From Crambe crambe (lineage: Eukaryota; Porifera; Demospongiae; Poecilosclerida; Crambeidae), in the NCBI GenBank assembly GCA_963924555.1, contig OZ004588.1:5084001-5148000 (forward strand): DNA of 64,000 nt. Reading direction: 5' to 3'. The notes beneath the pieces are model-generated. The model saw nothing but the letters and a program-made list of their open reading frames with translations. It was not told the origin of the DNA and ran no database searches. Shown one piece after another: positions 1 through 8,620 of this stretch. The position numbers and the translations under genes were made by a program. Within the stretch, counting starts at the first letter, position 1; each line of letters starts with the position of its first letter.

Positions 1-74
1 TAAAGTAGCTGATAGGCTTCAGTGCTTGATATTGCTAAGAGTCATGTAAGTGGTGGCAGGCAGCTGCATACATG

Positions 75-660
75 CTTACCTCAAAGCACTTAGATAAGCC
101 TAGTGCCTACAAGCCGCTTAGATAAGCCTCTTGTGCCTGCTGCCCAAAAGGCTGTAGAAAAGCTTGCTTTGCTGTTGTGTTATGTAGCTAAGTGGCAGGC
201 AGCTGCATGCATAGAAAGCTAAGTACTTACCACAAAGCACTTGGATATGTCTAGTGCCTACAATCCACTTAGATAAGCCTAGCCCTACTATCCACCATGC
301 TATATACAAAGCGATGTAGAAATCAATCAAGCAATTGCAACTGGAGCATGGCATAAATGCATGCGCAGGGGCGCTACTATTGCACGACACGTACGTACGT
401 ACGTACGCACGTACGTACGTACGCCTGGGGCATTTTGGAGTGTAGACCTAGATATATATATATATATATATTTAAAATTTCAATGAGTCATGACCTGAGA
501 GTCAGCTCACTCGCTTCGCTCGCTCGCTGCAATTATAACACTATGGAACCACTTCTCCTCCATGGACATCATGAACACACTATAAAAATTATGTGGGCCT
601 GACTCTTACTCAGCCTCCTGGAGCAGAACTGGATCCAGGGGAGGGGTTTGAGGGCCCTTT
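75..660 (+). repeat. Dispersed repeat A, copy 1 (order A-B)
   Basis: A block of about 590 bp that recurs at 7775-8360. It holds a segment with cttagataagcctagtgcc, a (cgta)n stretch, a (ta)n stretch, a ctcgctcgct run, and then a 125-bp module starting atggaaccacttctcc and ending ttcccaagct. In this copy the 125-bp module comes last; in the other copy it comes first. No coding potential is convincing. Confidence 0.8.
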
Positions 661-870
661 TTGTTCCCAAGCTATTATACAATTTTACCATGCCTACTTG
701 CTTAGCCATGTCTATTTTTCTTTGACAATTTGTTTCTCCTCTAAAGTAGTGTAATTAGAAGAGAGAACATGTTACACGTGTGGGCTAACTAAACTAGGAA
801 CTAATGCGGTTACTATATCATCTAAGGCTACGGTCAAAGAAAGAAACAATCTATGTATACATGATACATC
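661..870. other. No gene seen
   Basis: AT-rich sequence between two repeats; no coding signal, RNA gene or repeat boundary is visible. Confidence 0.5.
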
Positions 871-1140
871 CATTTTGGCTTTCACTTTCAAGGTCACACA
901 TTGGATAACTTGGTACATACTAACTGTGATTTCCTTTTACGATCACACCTGTGTCCATGCACGTGTCAATTGAAAGTAGTATGTGACAGATTTCCTTAAC
1001 AATCACACCTGTAACCTTGCATGTGTCACTTCAAAGATATCTTTTGGAGCACTTTGGCTTACTTTTCAAGGTCACACATTAAATAACTCGGTGCATACTA
1101 ACTGTGATTTGAGGTGTGACCTTGCATGCGTCACTTTGAG
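871..1140. repeat. Imperfect direct repeat, period about 178 bp
   Basis: The phrase ttcaaggtcacacatt, followed by an aactnggtncatactaactgtgatt string, occurs near 887 and again near 1066. A shorter motif, ccttgcatgtgtcact, also recurs inside. It looks like a decayed two-copy tandem repeat. Confidence 0.6.
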
Positions 1141-1319
1141 TGTAATAGCTAGCTACAACACAAATTTTGGCTCTTTGCCTACACTCATGATGCACACAAA
1201 CTGGATTGCAGCTAATAACTTAAGCAGTGCTGCCTACCAGTGAAGCCAACATGGGTCCTCCAAAACTGATGGTCCAGTGTTTGTGCTCCTAATCTTGCAA
1301 CCCCACCTATCTAAAAACC

Positions 1320-1870
1320 CTGGATCCAGCCCTGATATGTTGGGGGGGGGGGGACTCATTTCTATAACTGGAATCAATTCTAACCACACACTTATTATAC
1401 CAACTGGAAGTACACTGCCCAGATGGCAAAGGACCCCTTGGGTTCATTATGATTTCATCATTACATATCCTGGACCAAGCCCCAAATAACCGAACATCGA
1501 GGGGTTGCCCTCTCGTGGACCCCCCATCTAGCACAGCCGATTGTTCTCTCCAAGATAACTCATCTGCTTGCGAATAAGGGGTCCAAGGCTCTGTTTCAGG
1601 AGTTATAGCAGCTCGATTTGAAGCAACTTGGTAGTCAATAAGGTGAGCACACCCACCAAGATTTGAATTCCAAATTTGACCCTTGACCTCATTTTGCTGA
1701 TACCGCAAAAATGTACATCGCGAGTGAATTTCTCTGTTAAGCAATCACAAACCCAGGATTTGATGAAGGTGTGGCTGTTTAAGCTTCAACCCCCTCTACT
1801 TAAAAAGGTGCAAGTTATGCAAAACTAGGATATTGATTTTTCATGTTGCAGACCCTATTTAAATTATTAA
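1320..1870 (-). repeat. Dispersed repeat B, minus-oriented copy
   Basis: The reverse complement of this stretch matches 6535-6870, including gattgcttaacagagaaatt, the gatgtacatttttgcggt phrase and the block around the word catctgggcagtgtacttcc. Open frames here are chance frames in a repeat. A run of ten G at about 1341 is one of several poly-G tracts in the window. Confidence 0.75.
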
Positions 1871-1879
1871 AAGCTCCAC

Positions 1880-2161
1880 CACTTCACCTAGTCTGGCGTC
1901 ATCAGCCCAGCTTTTACTACACTTCACCTGATCCAGAGATGCATTCTCAGTATAGTAAACTAGAAAATTGTTGCCAAAGATCAGCTCTGCATAATAGTAT
2001 AAGTTCAAGGCAGACATTTGCCTCTCCTACATACATGCATGCCAATGACTGTGATTATGATTTCTTTTTATAAAGTGATAATATTAGTTATAATATCCCT
2101 AGGTGTATGCATCATCATTGTTCTATTGTTCTATTGTTGGGTAACTGCATGGTTCTATACT
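1880..2161 (-). repeat. Duplicated 3-prime flank of the PH-like gene
   Basis: Read on the minus strand this follows the PH-like gene at 2162-2797. It matches 51921-52160, downstream of PH-like copy 3, and partly 53676-53880, downstream of copy 4. The family therefore duplicated as gene plus flank, not as a processed copy. Confidence 0.7.
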
Positions 2162-2797
2162 TCATATTTTGACATTCAGAGCAGCCATTTGGAACTTGAC
2201 TGCTTCCACAAATTCGTCTCCATTCTGGCAGGTGATCTCGTATGAATCGATCTCCCACTGCACGCAACAACAGGGGAAGCACCACCTCATTAACATCATT
2301 TGGGGAGAGTTGTCCGTCACCTGGATTATCAATTTGCTGTGCCCGCGCACTTCTCTCCTGCGGCAGTCCTTTTCTTCTTTTATACCGTTGATGGACTTGA
2401 TATAACCAATGTTCTTGAGATCAATGCGAAAATTTCCAATGGTGCGTGGACATGGTGAACCCCCTGTATACACAATGCTTGAATTTGTTAAGTAGAGTCG
2501 AGTAGTAGAAGTACATGGACAACAATCAGAGCAGGTACATCGACAACAATCAGAGCAGGTACATCGACAGCAGGTACATCGACAGCAGGTACATCGACAG
2601 CAGGTACATCGACAACAGGTACATCGACAACAGGTACATCGACAACAATCAGACCAGCAACAATGGCATGGTTGGAAGCATGTTCGATTACGAAATGATG
2701 GATATCCTAAAATAGCCTCAGCGATGATATTTTCATCCATACTCACAGGCTGACTTGTAACCGTCATAGGCTGACTTATAACCGTCATAGACTCCAT
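2162..2797 (-). CDS. Small Cys-rich protein with predicted PH-like fold, copy 1
   Basis: Intact 211-residue reading frame on the minus strand, in one exon. The N-terminal part (about residues 1-40, with SQPVSMDENIIAEAILGYPSF) is shared by all four family copies. Residues about 42-95 are an array of Cys-Cys-Arg-Cys-Thr units encoded by a 15-bp minisatellite. The C-terminal 110 residues alternate hydrophobic strands (TRLYLTNSSIVYT, DFRIDLKNIGYIKSI, KLIIQVTDNSP) and end in a helix-like segment (DEFVEAVKFQMAALN), a pattern that resembles a PH or GRAM domain. I do not recognise the family, and the PH assignment is inference. The clustered cysteines could be palmitoylation sites or bind metal. Other copies lie at 25444-39336 (split), 51429-51920 (broken) and 53178-53675 (intact). 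Confidence 0.7.
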   Translation of the reverse strand: MESMTVISQPMTVTSQPVSMDENIIAEAILGYPSFRNRTCFQPCHCCWSDCCRCTCCRCTCCRCTCCRCTCCRCTCCRCTCSDCCRCTCSDCCPCTSTTRLYLTNSSIVYTGGSPCPRTIGNFRIDLKNIGYIKSINGIKEEKDCRRREVRGHSKLIIQVTDNSPQMMLMRWCFPCCCVQWEIDSYEITCQNGDEFVEAVKFQMAALNVKI

Positions 2798-2799
2798 TC

Positions 2800-2895
2800 T
2801 TGTCTATTATGTCAGTTCATGCACAGATCAAGTAAAACTTCCTCCTTATAATGAAGATATTTATAGTGTCCTGTTCAGGAAAAAATACATCATTA
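2800..2895 (-). promoter_or_regulatory. Conserved family promoter, PH-like copy 1
   Basis: Minus-strand sequence with cctgaacagg followed by acactataaatat (TATA-like) and gtgcatgaactgac just before the start codon. The same string precedes copy 4 (53071-53177), copy 2 (about 39345-39440) and, detached from its gene, copy 3 (48222-48315). Confidence 0.65.
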
Positions 2896-3717
2896 ATTCA
2901 GTGAGTCTGCACTCGGTAGCTGCGGTATAGTAAGCTTACGTAAGAACGCGTGTTAATCCAATTAACCAAATAGTTATGGCTAGAGGTACGCGCGGGTAAC
3001 TGGAGACAAGCCACGTGTTATTAGTTTTGCGTGACTTTCCAGTAAGTCAAACTTTGCAAATAAATTATAAAGTACTGTCTTAACAAAATATACATGGACT
3101 GGACTGGACTTTGCCTTGTTCTTCCCCTGGACAAGCCCCAGAGAGGTAGGGTGGCTCAGCTGACTGCTCCTTCCTTTCCTGATCCCAGCAACTCCTGGAG
3201 GGTTTAGCAATGATGTTCTGGATGAGCTAAACTGCTGGAATATTGTGTATGAGTTAAACCTGAAAATGTGATTTCTCATTCTATCTATGATATCTAGTTA
3301 GCTAAAAGATTCTGTGATTCAGTTTTCTAGCTAGCTAAACCATTCTATAATTCATATCTCTTCGTTTTAACCAGCAGTTACTCACGTAAGCTAGCTAACT
3401 TACTCAAGAATCAGTAGCCATTGTTGTTGCTCTATCGCGCGTAATGCGCGCACACTACATTCCTTGCGGAGTGCTCAATTAATATCTATGCTTGTGGTGA
3501 ATGGCAGCTCCATACTTTACTTATGGGACATACAGCTAACTTTTTACTGGTAAGGAATGGGTCTTTATAAAAAGCACCATCATAAATCTCAGATAATTAG
3601 CTAGCTGCTGGTGTTTGAAATTTTGAAATTAGTCAAGAATTGAGCAAGTTATATAAAAAGGGCAAGGTGAACACGAATAGACTTTAGTGTCAACTGCTAT
3701 ACTCATTCAAAAACAAG
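2896..3717. other. No gene seen
   Basis: AT-rich sequence with many tagctagcta strings. The 99-codon open frame on the minus strand near 2980-3279 has no recognisable domain, so I do not call it a gene. Confidence 0.5.
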
Positions 3718-3990
3718 TGAACAGCTATCTTATTTGGCCAGCTGGTATCAAAAAGCCAACCTATAGCTAGCTACATGTTTATTGCTATGTGCTCATTTTG
3801 ACATGGAGAGAAGGTAATTTTTTTCATGTCACATGCGTATTAGCAACAACAAAAAACATAACATAAAGAACAAAATAAGAATGACACTGATCTGATAAAG
3901 AATGGTCGACGGGTCCCTAGCTTCTGCTCCTTCTTCTACTTTTTTATATTGTGCCTCCTATACTATCCACTTCTTTCCTTGTAGCTATCA
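3718..3990 (+). repeat. Dispersed repeat C, copy 1
   Basis: Contains agccaacctatagctagc, tattagcaacaac, ctgatctgat-aaa-gaatggtc and gtccctagcttctgctcc in order. An inverted copy lies at 47890-48180 and a plus copy at 55575-55860. Shorter relatives follow both 5S rRNA genes (about 17100 and 44895). Confidence 0.7.
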
Positions 3991-3994
3991 GAGA

Positions 3995-4620
3995 GTACGA
4001 TAGTACTCTCTAAGTAGGGATGGCACGGATGCTCCATTGGAGTAGTACTTAATATTTTCTTTCATAACTCCAGAATACTTACCTCCTGCAGTCAGCAACT
4101 CCTAACTTGAAGACAGAACACCTTCAACATGCTAGGACTCAAATATGAAGAGCAGAGAACAAAGCAGTATCATTTTACAGCGACTTCAAAAATCGCCGTT
4201 TTCATCTGGTCGTTCATCATCAGCATCATCATCATCATCAAACAACTTATTTCAGAAATGGTTCATTCAAATGCTATAATTCTTATACCAATCTACTTAG
4301 AAATGACTGCGCTATAATCCTTTACCTTTAAATCGACATGTTCAAAAATAGCACGTCATTTTCCAACTTGTTAGCTTTCAACCTACAACGAGGCAGACAT
4401 TTTTATGCCCCGCCCCGTACACGTGATTCTTGGACCTTGACCTCGCAACTGACTAGTGAATCTATCATTAGCTCTCTCGGTCTCTCGATGCTCAGAGCGT
4501 AACCCTAGGCACTAGTCTGGTTATTAATCAACCCTTGGTGCAACAGTATATCAGGTACATATCAGTAAAGGCCTTAAAAATAATTAGGTCAATGGTATAA
4601 ACTGTATAGATCTTCCAGAT
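3995..4620 (+). repeat. Dispersed repeat D, copy 1
   Basis: Its pieces recur at 23481-24085, rearranged. The part around ctcgatgctcagagcgtaa to caggtacatatcagtaaagg is in the same orientation there, whereas the parts around caaaaatagcacgtcatttt and ccccgtacacgtgattcttg are inverted. This points to an inversion or foldback within the repeat. Confidence 0.65.
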
Positions 4621-4754
4621 CAGATTCATTTCGGCTCATACAATATTATGATGAAATCTCCATTGAACTACATAGCTACAATACGTGAACTTTAACTTTT
4701 GATAGCTTCCAGTTGCCTGTAATAAAATTACATCAAAAAAGATGATGAACAAGT

Positions 4755-5296
4755 AAAGGAAAAAATATTTATTCTAAATAAAAAAGAGAAGTAGGGATGG
4801 CTGTGTGCGGTTCAAAAAAGTTCAGCAACAAGCATGTAGGAAGCTTCAAAAAAGTGGGGGGGGGGGGGGGGGGGGGGGGGGGGGGCTGGGGCACAGAGTT
4901 GAATGTTACACTACTGAATCAGATATAATACAAAATATAGCTAAACAAAAGAACCAAAAAATCGATTGCGTTCAGCATTAATAGATACAAGGCCATGCAG
5001 TTAGTACAATCATGCAATACATGGATGTCACAAAAATGGGGGGGGGGCTCTAGCCCCCCCAGCCCCCCTGCTCCTACGCTACTGACAAGAGAGTGAACTT
5101 CAGTCAAGTAACCCCTTACCCATCACCACGAGGCAACTATTCCTACTTCACTCCCTTAAATTATATCTCATCATGGGAGTGAAGTAGGAATAGTTGACTC
5201 ATAGTGGGTTACTTGACTGAAGTTCACTCTCTTCTTTTTTGAACCGCACACAGCCATCCCTACTTCTCTTTTTTATTTAGAATAAATATTTTCCCC
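4755..5296. mobile_element. Foldback MITE, interrupted copy
   Basis: The left arm tattctaaataaaaaagag followed by agtagggatggctgtgtgcg is matched by its inverse at 5225-5290. The second half also contains an inverted pair around cactcccttaaattatatct. A cleaner copy of about 340 bp is at 23143-23480. The excess length here is explained by the poly-G element nested at 4829-5090. Confidence 0.75.
4829..5090. mobile_element. Poly-G MITE-like repeat nested in the foldback MITE
   Basis: Starts with catgtaggaagc, contains a run of about 29 G at 4857-4885 and ends with gctcctacgctactga, so its ends are weak inverted repeats (gtaggaagc against gctcctac). The flanking caag is duplicated on both sides, and the intact MITE copy near 23210 shows the empty site. 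Confidence 0.6.
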
Positions 5297-5313
5297 CTTA
5301 TTATTACTGTCCT

Positions 5314-6127
5314 CATGTTCAAGATAAGATTCATAGAGTAAGCCATCAATTTTCAGCCACATCCAATAATCTTGAGAATGAGTAACAGTGATAAGCTGAA
5401 TTTTGTAGTAGCTAGTAAAGATCAACCATTTGGTGAACCGTTGATCTTTAGCTACTAGCTAGCTACTACAAAATTCAGCTTGTCACTGTGATGGTTCACT
5501 GAATGGTTGATCATTACTACTACAGAATTCAGCTTGTCACTGTTACTCATAATTCCTGGGGATGAGGCTAGGTTACTGTCTGATATATAGCTATAACCTT
5601 TAATATGGAAAGTTCATAGTCCCATATGTAGATGGACACAATGGTAGCTATTGTAGTATTCTGCATGATCTTCATAGTGAAAAGTAGTTAATAAAGCATG
5701 ACTATAGACTTGTTTTGCTAGCTATAATTAGAACTAGTTAGAGCTCTTCTGTAGTACTGAGCTACTTTGATCACCTAGTATATCTAATCATCATCTTTGG
5801 AGGGAGATTTTGTATAGACCCACAGGGTGATTTCAAGGAATTTATGCCGGGGAAATCTCTTGTTGTAGTGGATTCCAGGATGGATAGTTGATTTCAAGGA
5901 GGATAATTAACCCCCTGGGTCCATATTTTAGGTAATATTTTAGAGGTCCAAACTGCTAAGTGCTATTGTGTGATTATTTGAACCTGAGGGGGCCATTTTA
6001 GGGGGTTAAACGATGTAGAGGAACCAAATTACCATGATGATGATCATCATCTGTCCAAACAAAATTTTTTTTGTAATAGTCCATATAATTATCAGTACAG
6101 AATCACTGACTAAAGGAGTCAAGCAGT
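5314..6127 (-). repeat. Duplicated 3-prime flank of the Cys-repeat gene family
   Basis: Read on the minus strand this lies downstream of pseudogene A. It matches the region downstream of the intact gene E (47023-47835) from end to end and, in part, 19460-20199 downstream of gene D. It is part of a segmental duplication. Confidence 0.75.
5377..5551. mobile_element. Small foldback MITE
   Basis: Arms aatgagtaacagtgataagc and gcttgtcactgttactcat are inverted, and additional inverted copies of the aattcagct and gatcaacca words lie inside. A second copy at the equivalent place downstream of gene E (47599-47768) shows that insertion preceded the segmental duplication. Confidence 0.7.
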
Positions 6128-6356
6128 TTAGCTAGATTCATTCTTATCCATGGCATCTTGGTGTAAAAGGATTGTAGCCACACAGCCTGTCACAAGAACA
6201 CCTCCACTGTGGCATCTTTGTGAAAAAGGATTATAATAACGGTTTCCACACCTGCTTTGACGAAATCCACAAACTGCGGCAGAGCAAGTCTGTCTATACA
6301 ATAACAACACACCTAACCCAATTGCTAATAGCACAAATTTTTCATTTTGCTTATCG
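6128..6356 (-). pseudogene. Cys-repeat secreted protein, pseudogene A
   Basis: Minus-strand relative of genes D and E. The signal-peptide region (LLAIGLGVLLLYRQTCSA) and one and a half Cys repeats are still readable, but bases are missing just after the ancestral start codon, so that start runs into a stop. Most of the repeats are deleted, and the last two are fused out of frame. The conserved 3-prime flank continues beyond it. Confidence 0.8.
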
Positions 6357-6534
6357 CAATAAACTGAAAAAAGTCAGCAAATCATGCTTTACAATAGCCT
6401 CCCTAATCATAGCAATCACATGAGAGACGGATTAATATTTAATACTTATTGCACACTCCTGCGTTGAATATCATGGGAATAGGTCGAGTGAAATATGCCC
6501 AACCGAGGGTAGTGATAAATCTGATATTCAACAA

Positions 6535-6870
6535 AGCCGTAGGGTCTGCAATCTGAAAAATCGATATCCTAGTTTTGCACCTGTTTTAAGTAGAAGCTTA
6601 AATAGCCACACCTTCAAATTCTGGGGTTGTGATTGCTTAACAGAGAAATTCACTCGCGATGTACATTTTTGCGGTGTCAGCAAAATTGAGGTCAAGGGTC
6701 AAATTTAGAATTCAGTTGTTTGGGGCTTGGTCCAAGATATGTAATGATGAAGTCAGAATGAGCCCAAGGGGGTCCTTGCCATCTGGGCAGTGTACTTCCA
6801 GTTGGTGTGTGGTTAGTAACTCCCCCTTAATTTTGATTCCAGTTGTAGAAATGAGTGCACCAACATATCA
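6535..6870 (+). repeat. Dispersed repeat B, plus-oriented copy
   Basis: Inverted relative of 1320-1870, matching over most of its length with small indels. The reading frame that crosses it has no known domain. Confidence 0.75.
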
Positions 6871-7774
6871 ACACTTGTTCAAACTACTCCAGTTGGCTGA
6901 GCAAGACCACATGGAGTTCTGTCCATGGCATAACAGTTCACCACTAAGTTTCAGAAGTCTATCCCCATATAGAAATTGGGAGACCAGGCTGGTTTTTGGA
7001 AACTGTGCACAGGATCGAAGCTCCAATAAGAAGTGGGAAACTGAAGGGGTCTGTTCAAACGTACCTGTGGCTACCAAAGACTAGAAATGTGACTTCTCAG
7101 TGTAGAGGTAGGTCTGTGGTATTGCTGTCACTAGTCCATTTTCAATTATTTTCAAATGAAAAAAGGTCTAGCAGCTAGACTATGCCCTCACATAATAGAC
7201 TATAGTCAATAGGGCCCCAGATTAGTCATGCAATGCAAATGAGAATGTGGTTAATATTGCTATGCCAGCTAGTGGTTGTATCCTCCGAGATGCTTGTGTC
7301 AAAGTTGTGCAATTTATTATCGTGGATAGCAAACATGAATCTAGTAGCAGTGAAGTTGAGCATGTCGTGTTTTGTTTGTTCCTTGCTTACCACCATGCCA
7401 TTTCCTAGCGAACTTGGTTATTATGGCCTGACGATCAAGAAAGGTGGTATCCTCAGATGTGCCCAATCCCCAATGCATCCCTAATGCTAGAAGAATTTGT
7501 AGGTGGAAATGTGAGAGTTTGAGTTTTGGATGACAAGATTAAGGAACAAGAGGAAATAGAGAAGTTGAATAATTATAGTCGATTTGCAAGATGCTCCAGA
7601 GAGTGAAATGAAAGGAAGTAGATTTATCTTGACAAGGAAACTATTTGAATCATTCTTGTTTGTTTTGAGCAAGGTAGATTTATCTTTTGGTGATCAAAAG
7701 TCTTTTTAAAATAATTCTGTGTCTCCATCAATGTTGATGATCTGTTTCACCAGTATTATGCAAGTGCTGATTAC
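6871..7774. other. No gene recognised
   Basis: No domain, repeat or RNA gene could be identified. Far-upstream exons of the tyrosine kinase gene could lie here, but I see no convincing one. Confidence 0.4.
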
Positions 7775-8360
7775 AACACCATGGAACCACTTCTCCTCCA
7801 TGGACATCATGAACACACTATAAAAAATTATGTGGGCCTGACTCTTACTCAGCCTCCTGGAGCAGAACTGGATCCAGGGGAGGGGTTTGAGGGCCCTTTT
7901 TGTTCCCAAGCTGTAATGCTTACCTCAAAGCACTTAGATGAGTCTAGTGCCTACAAGCTGTTTTGATAAGCCTTGTGCTTGCTGCCCAAAAGGCTGTAGA
8001 AATGTTGAGCTAATAGTTCATTTGTGTGTGCTTTGCTGTTGAGTTATGTAAGTGGCAGGCAGCTGCATGCATAGAAAGCTAAATACTTACCACAAAGCAC
8101 TTAGATATGTCTAGTGCCTACAATCCACTTAGATAAACCTAGCCATGCTATAAACAAAGCGATATAGAAATCAATCAAGCAATTACAATTGGAGCATGCG
8201 CATAAATCCACGCGCAGGGCGCTACTATTGCACGACACGTACGTACGTACGTACGTACACCTGGGGCATTTTGGAGTGTAGACCTAGATATATATATATA
8301 TTTTTTACAATTTCAATGAGTCATGATGACCTGAGAGTCAGCTCGCTCGCTGCAATAATT
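7775..8360 (+). repeat. Dispersed repeat A, copy 2 (order B-A)
   Basis: The 125-bp module that ends copy 1 (75-660) starts this one. It is followed directly by the cttacctcaaagcactt segment and then the (cgta)n and (ta)n stretches. Sequence identity is high apart from small indels. The order is a circular permutation of copy 1. Confidence 0.8.
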
Positions 8361-8620
8361 GTAGTATTTTAGATGGGTTATTATTTTCTTCTTCTTTTTT
8401 GGCAACTTTTTAATTTTTTACAATATATATAATATTATTATAATTATAATTATAATTATGTGATCAATTTTATAGGGGACTTTCATTAAGGGCTATTTGT
8501 TATTTCTACTACTTCCCATGTGGCAACATCACGCATGTCCAACTTCCCAATTCAGTGTGTCAAGATGCATGCTTTAATTTCCTCCAAATGTGTGGAACTG
8601 TGTTGACCCAAGCTCTTTAG

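Noticed and set aside
1307..1744. 145-codon minus-strand frame
   Set aside because: It lies in dispersed repeat B; the related copy at 6535-6870 does not keep the same frame, so there is no sign of selection on a protein.
6659..7084. 141-codon plus-strand frame
   Set aside because: Half of it is repeat B, and the rest has no recognisable domain or homologue in the window.
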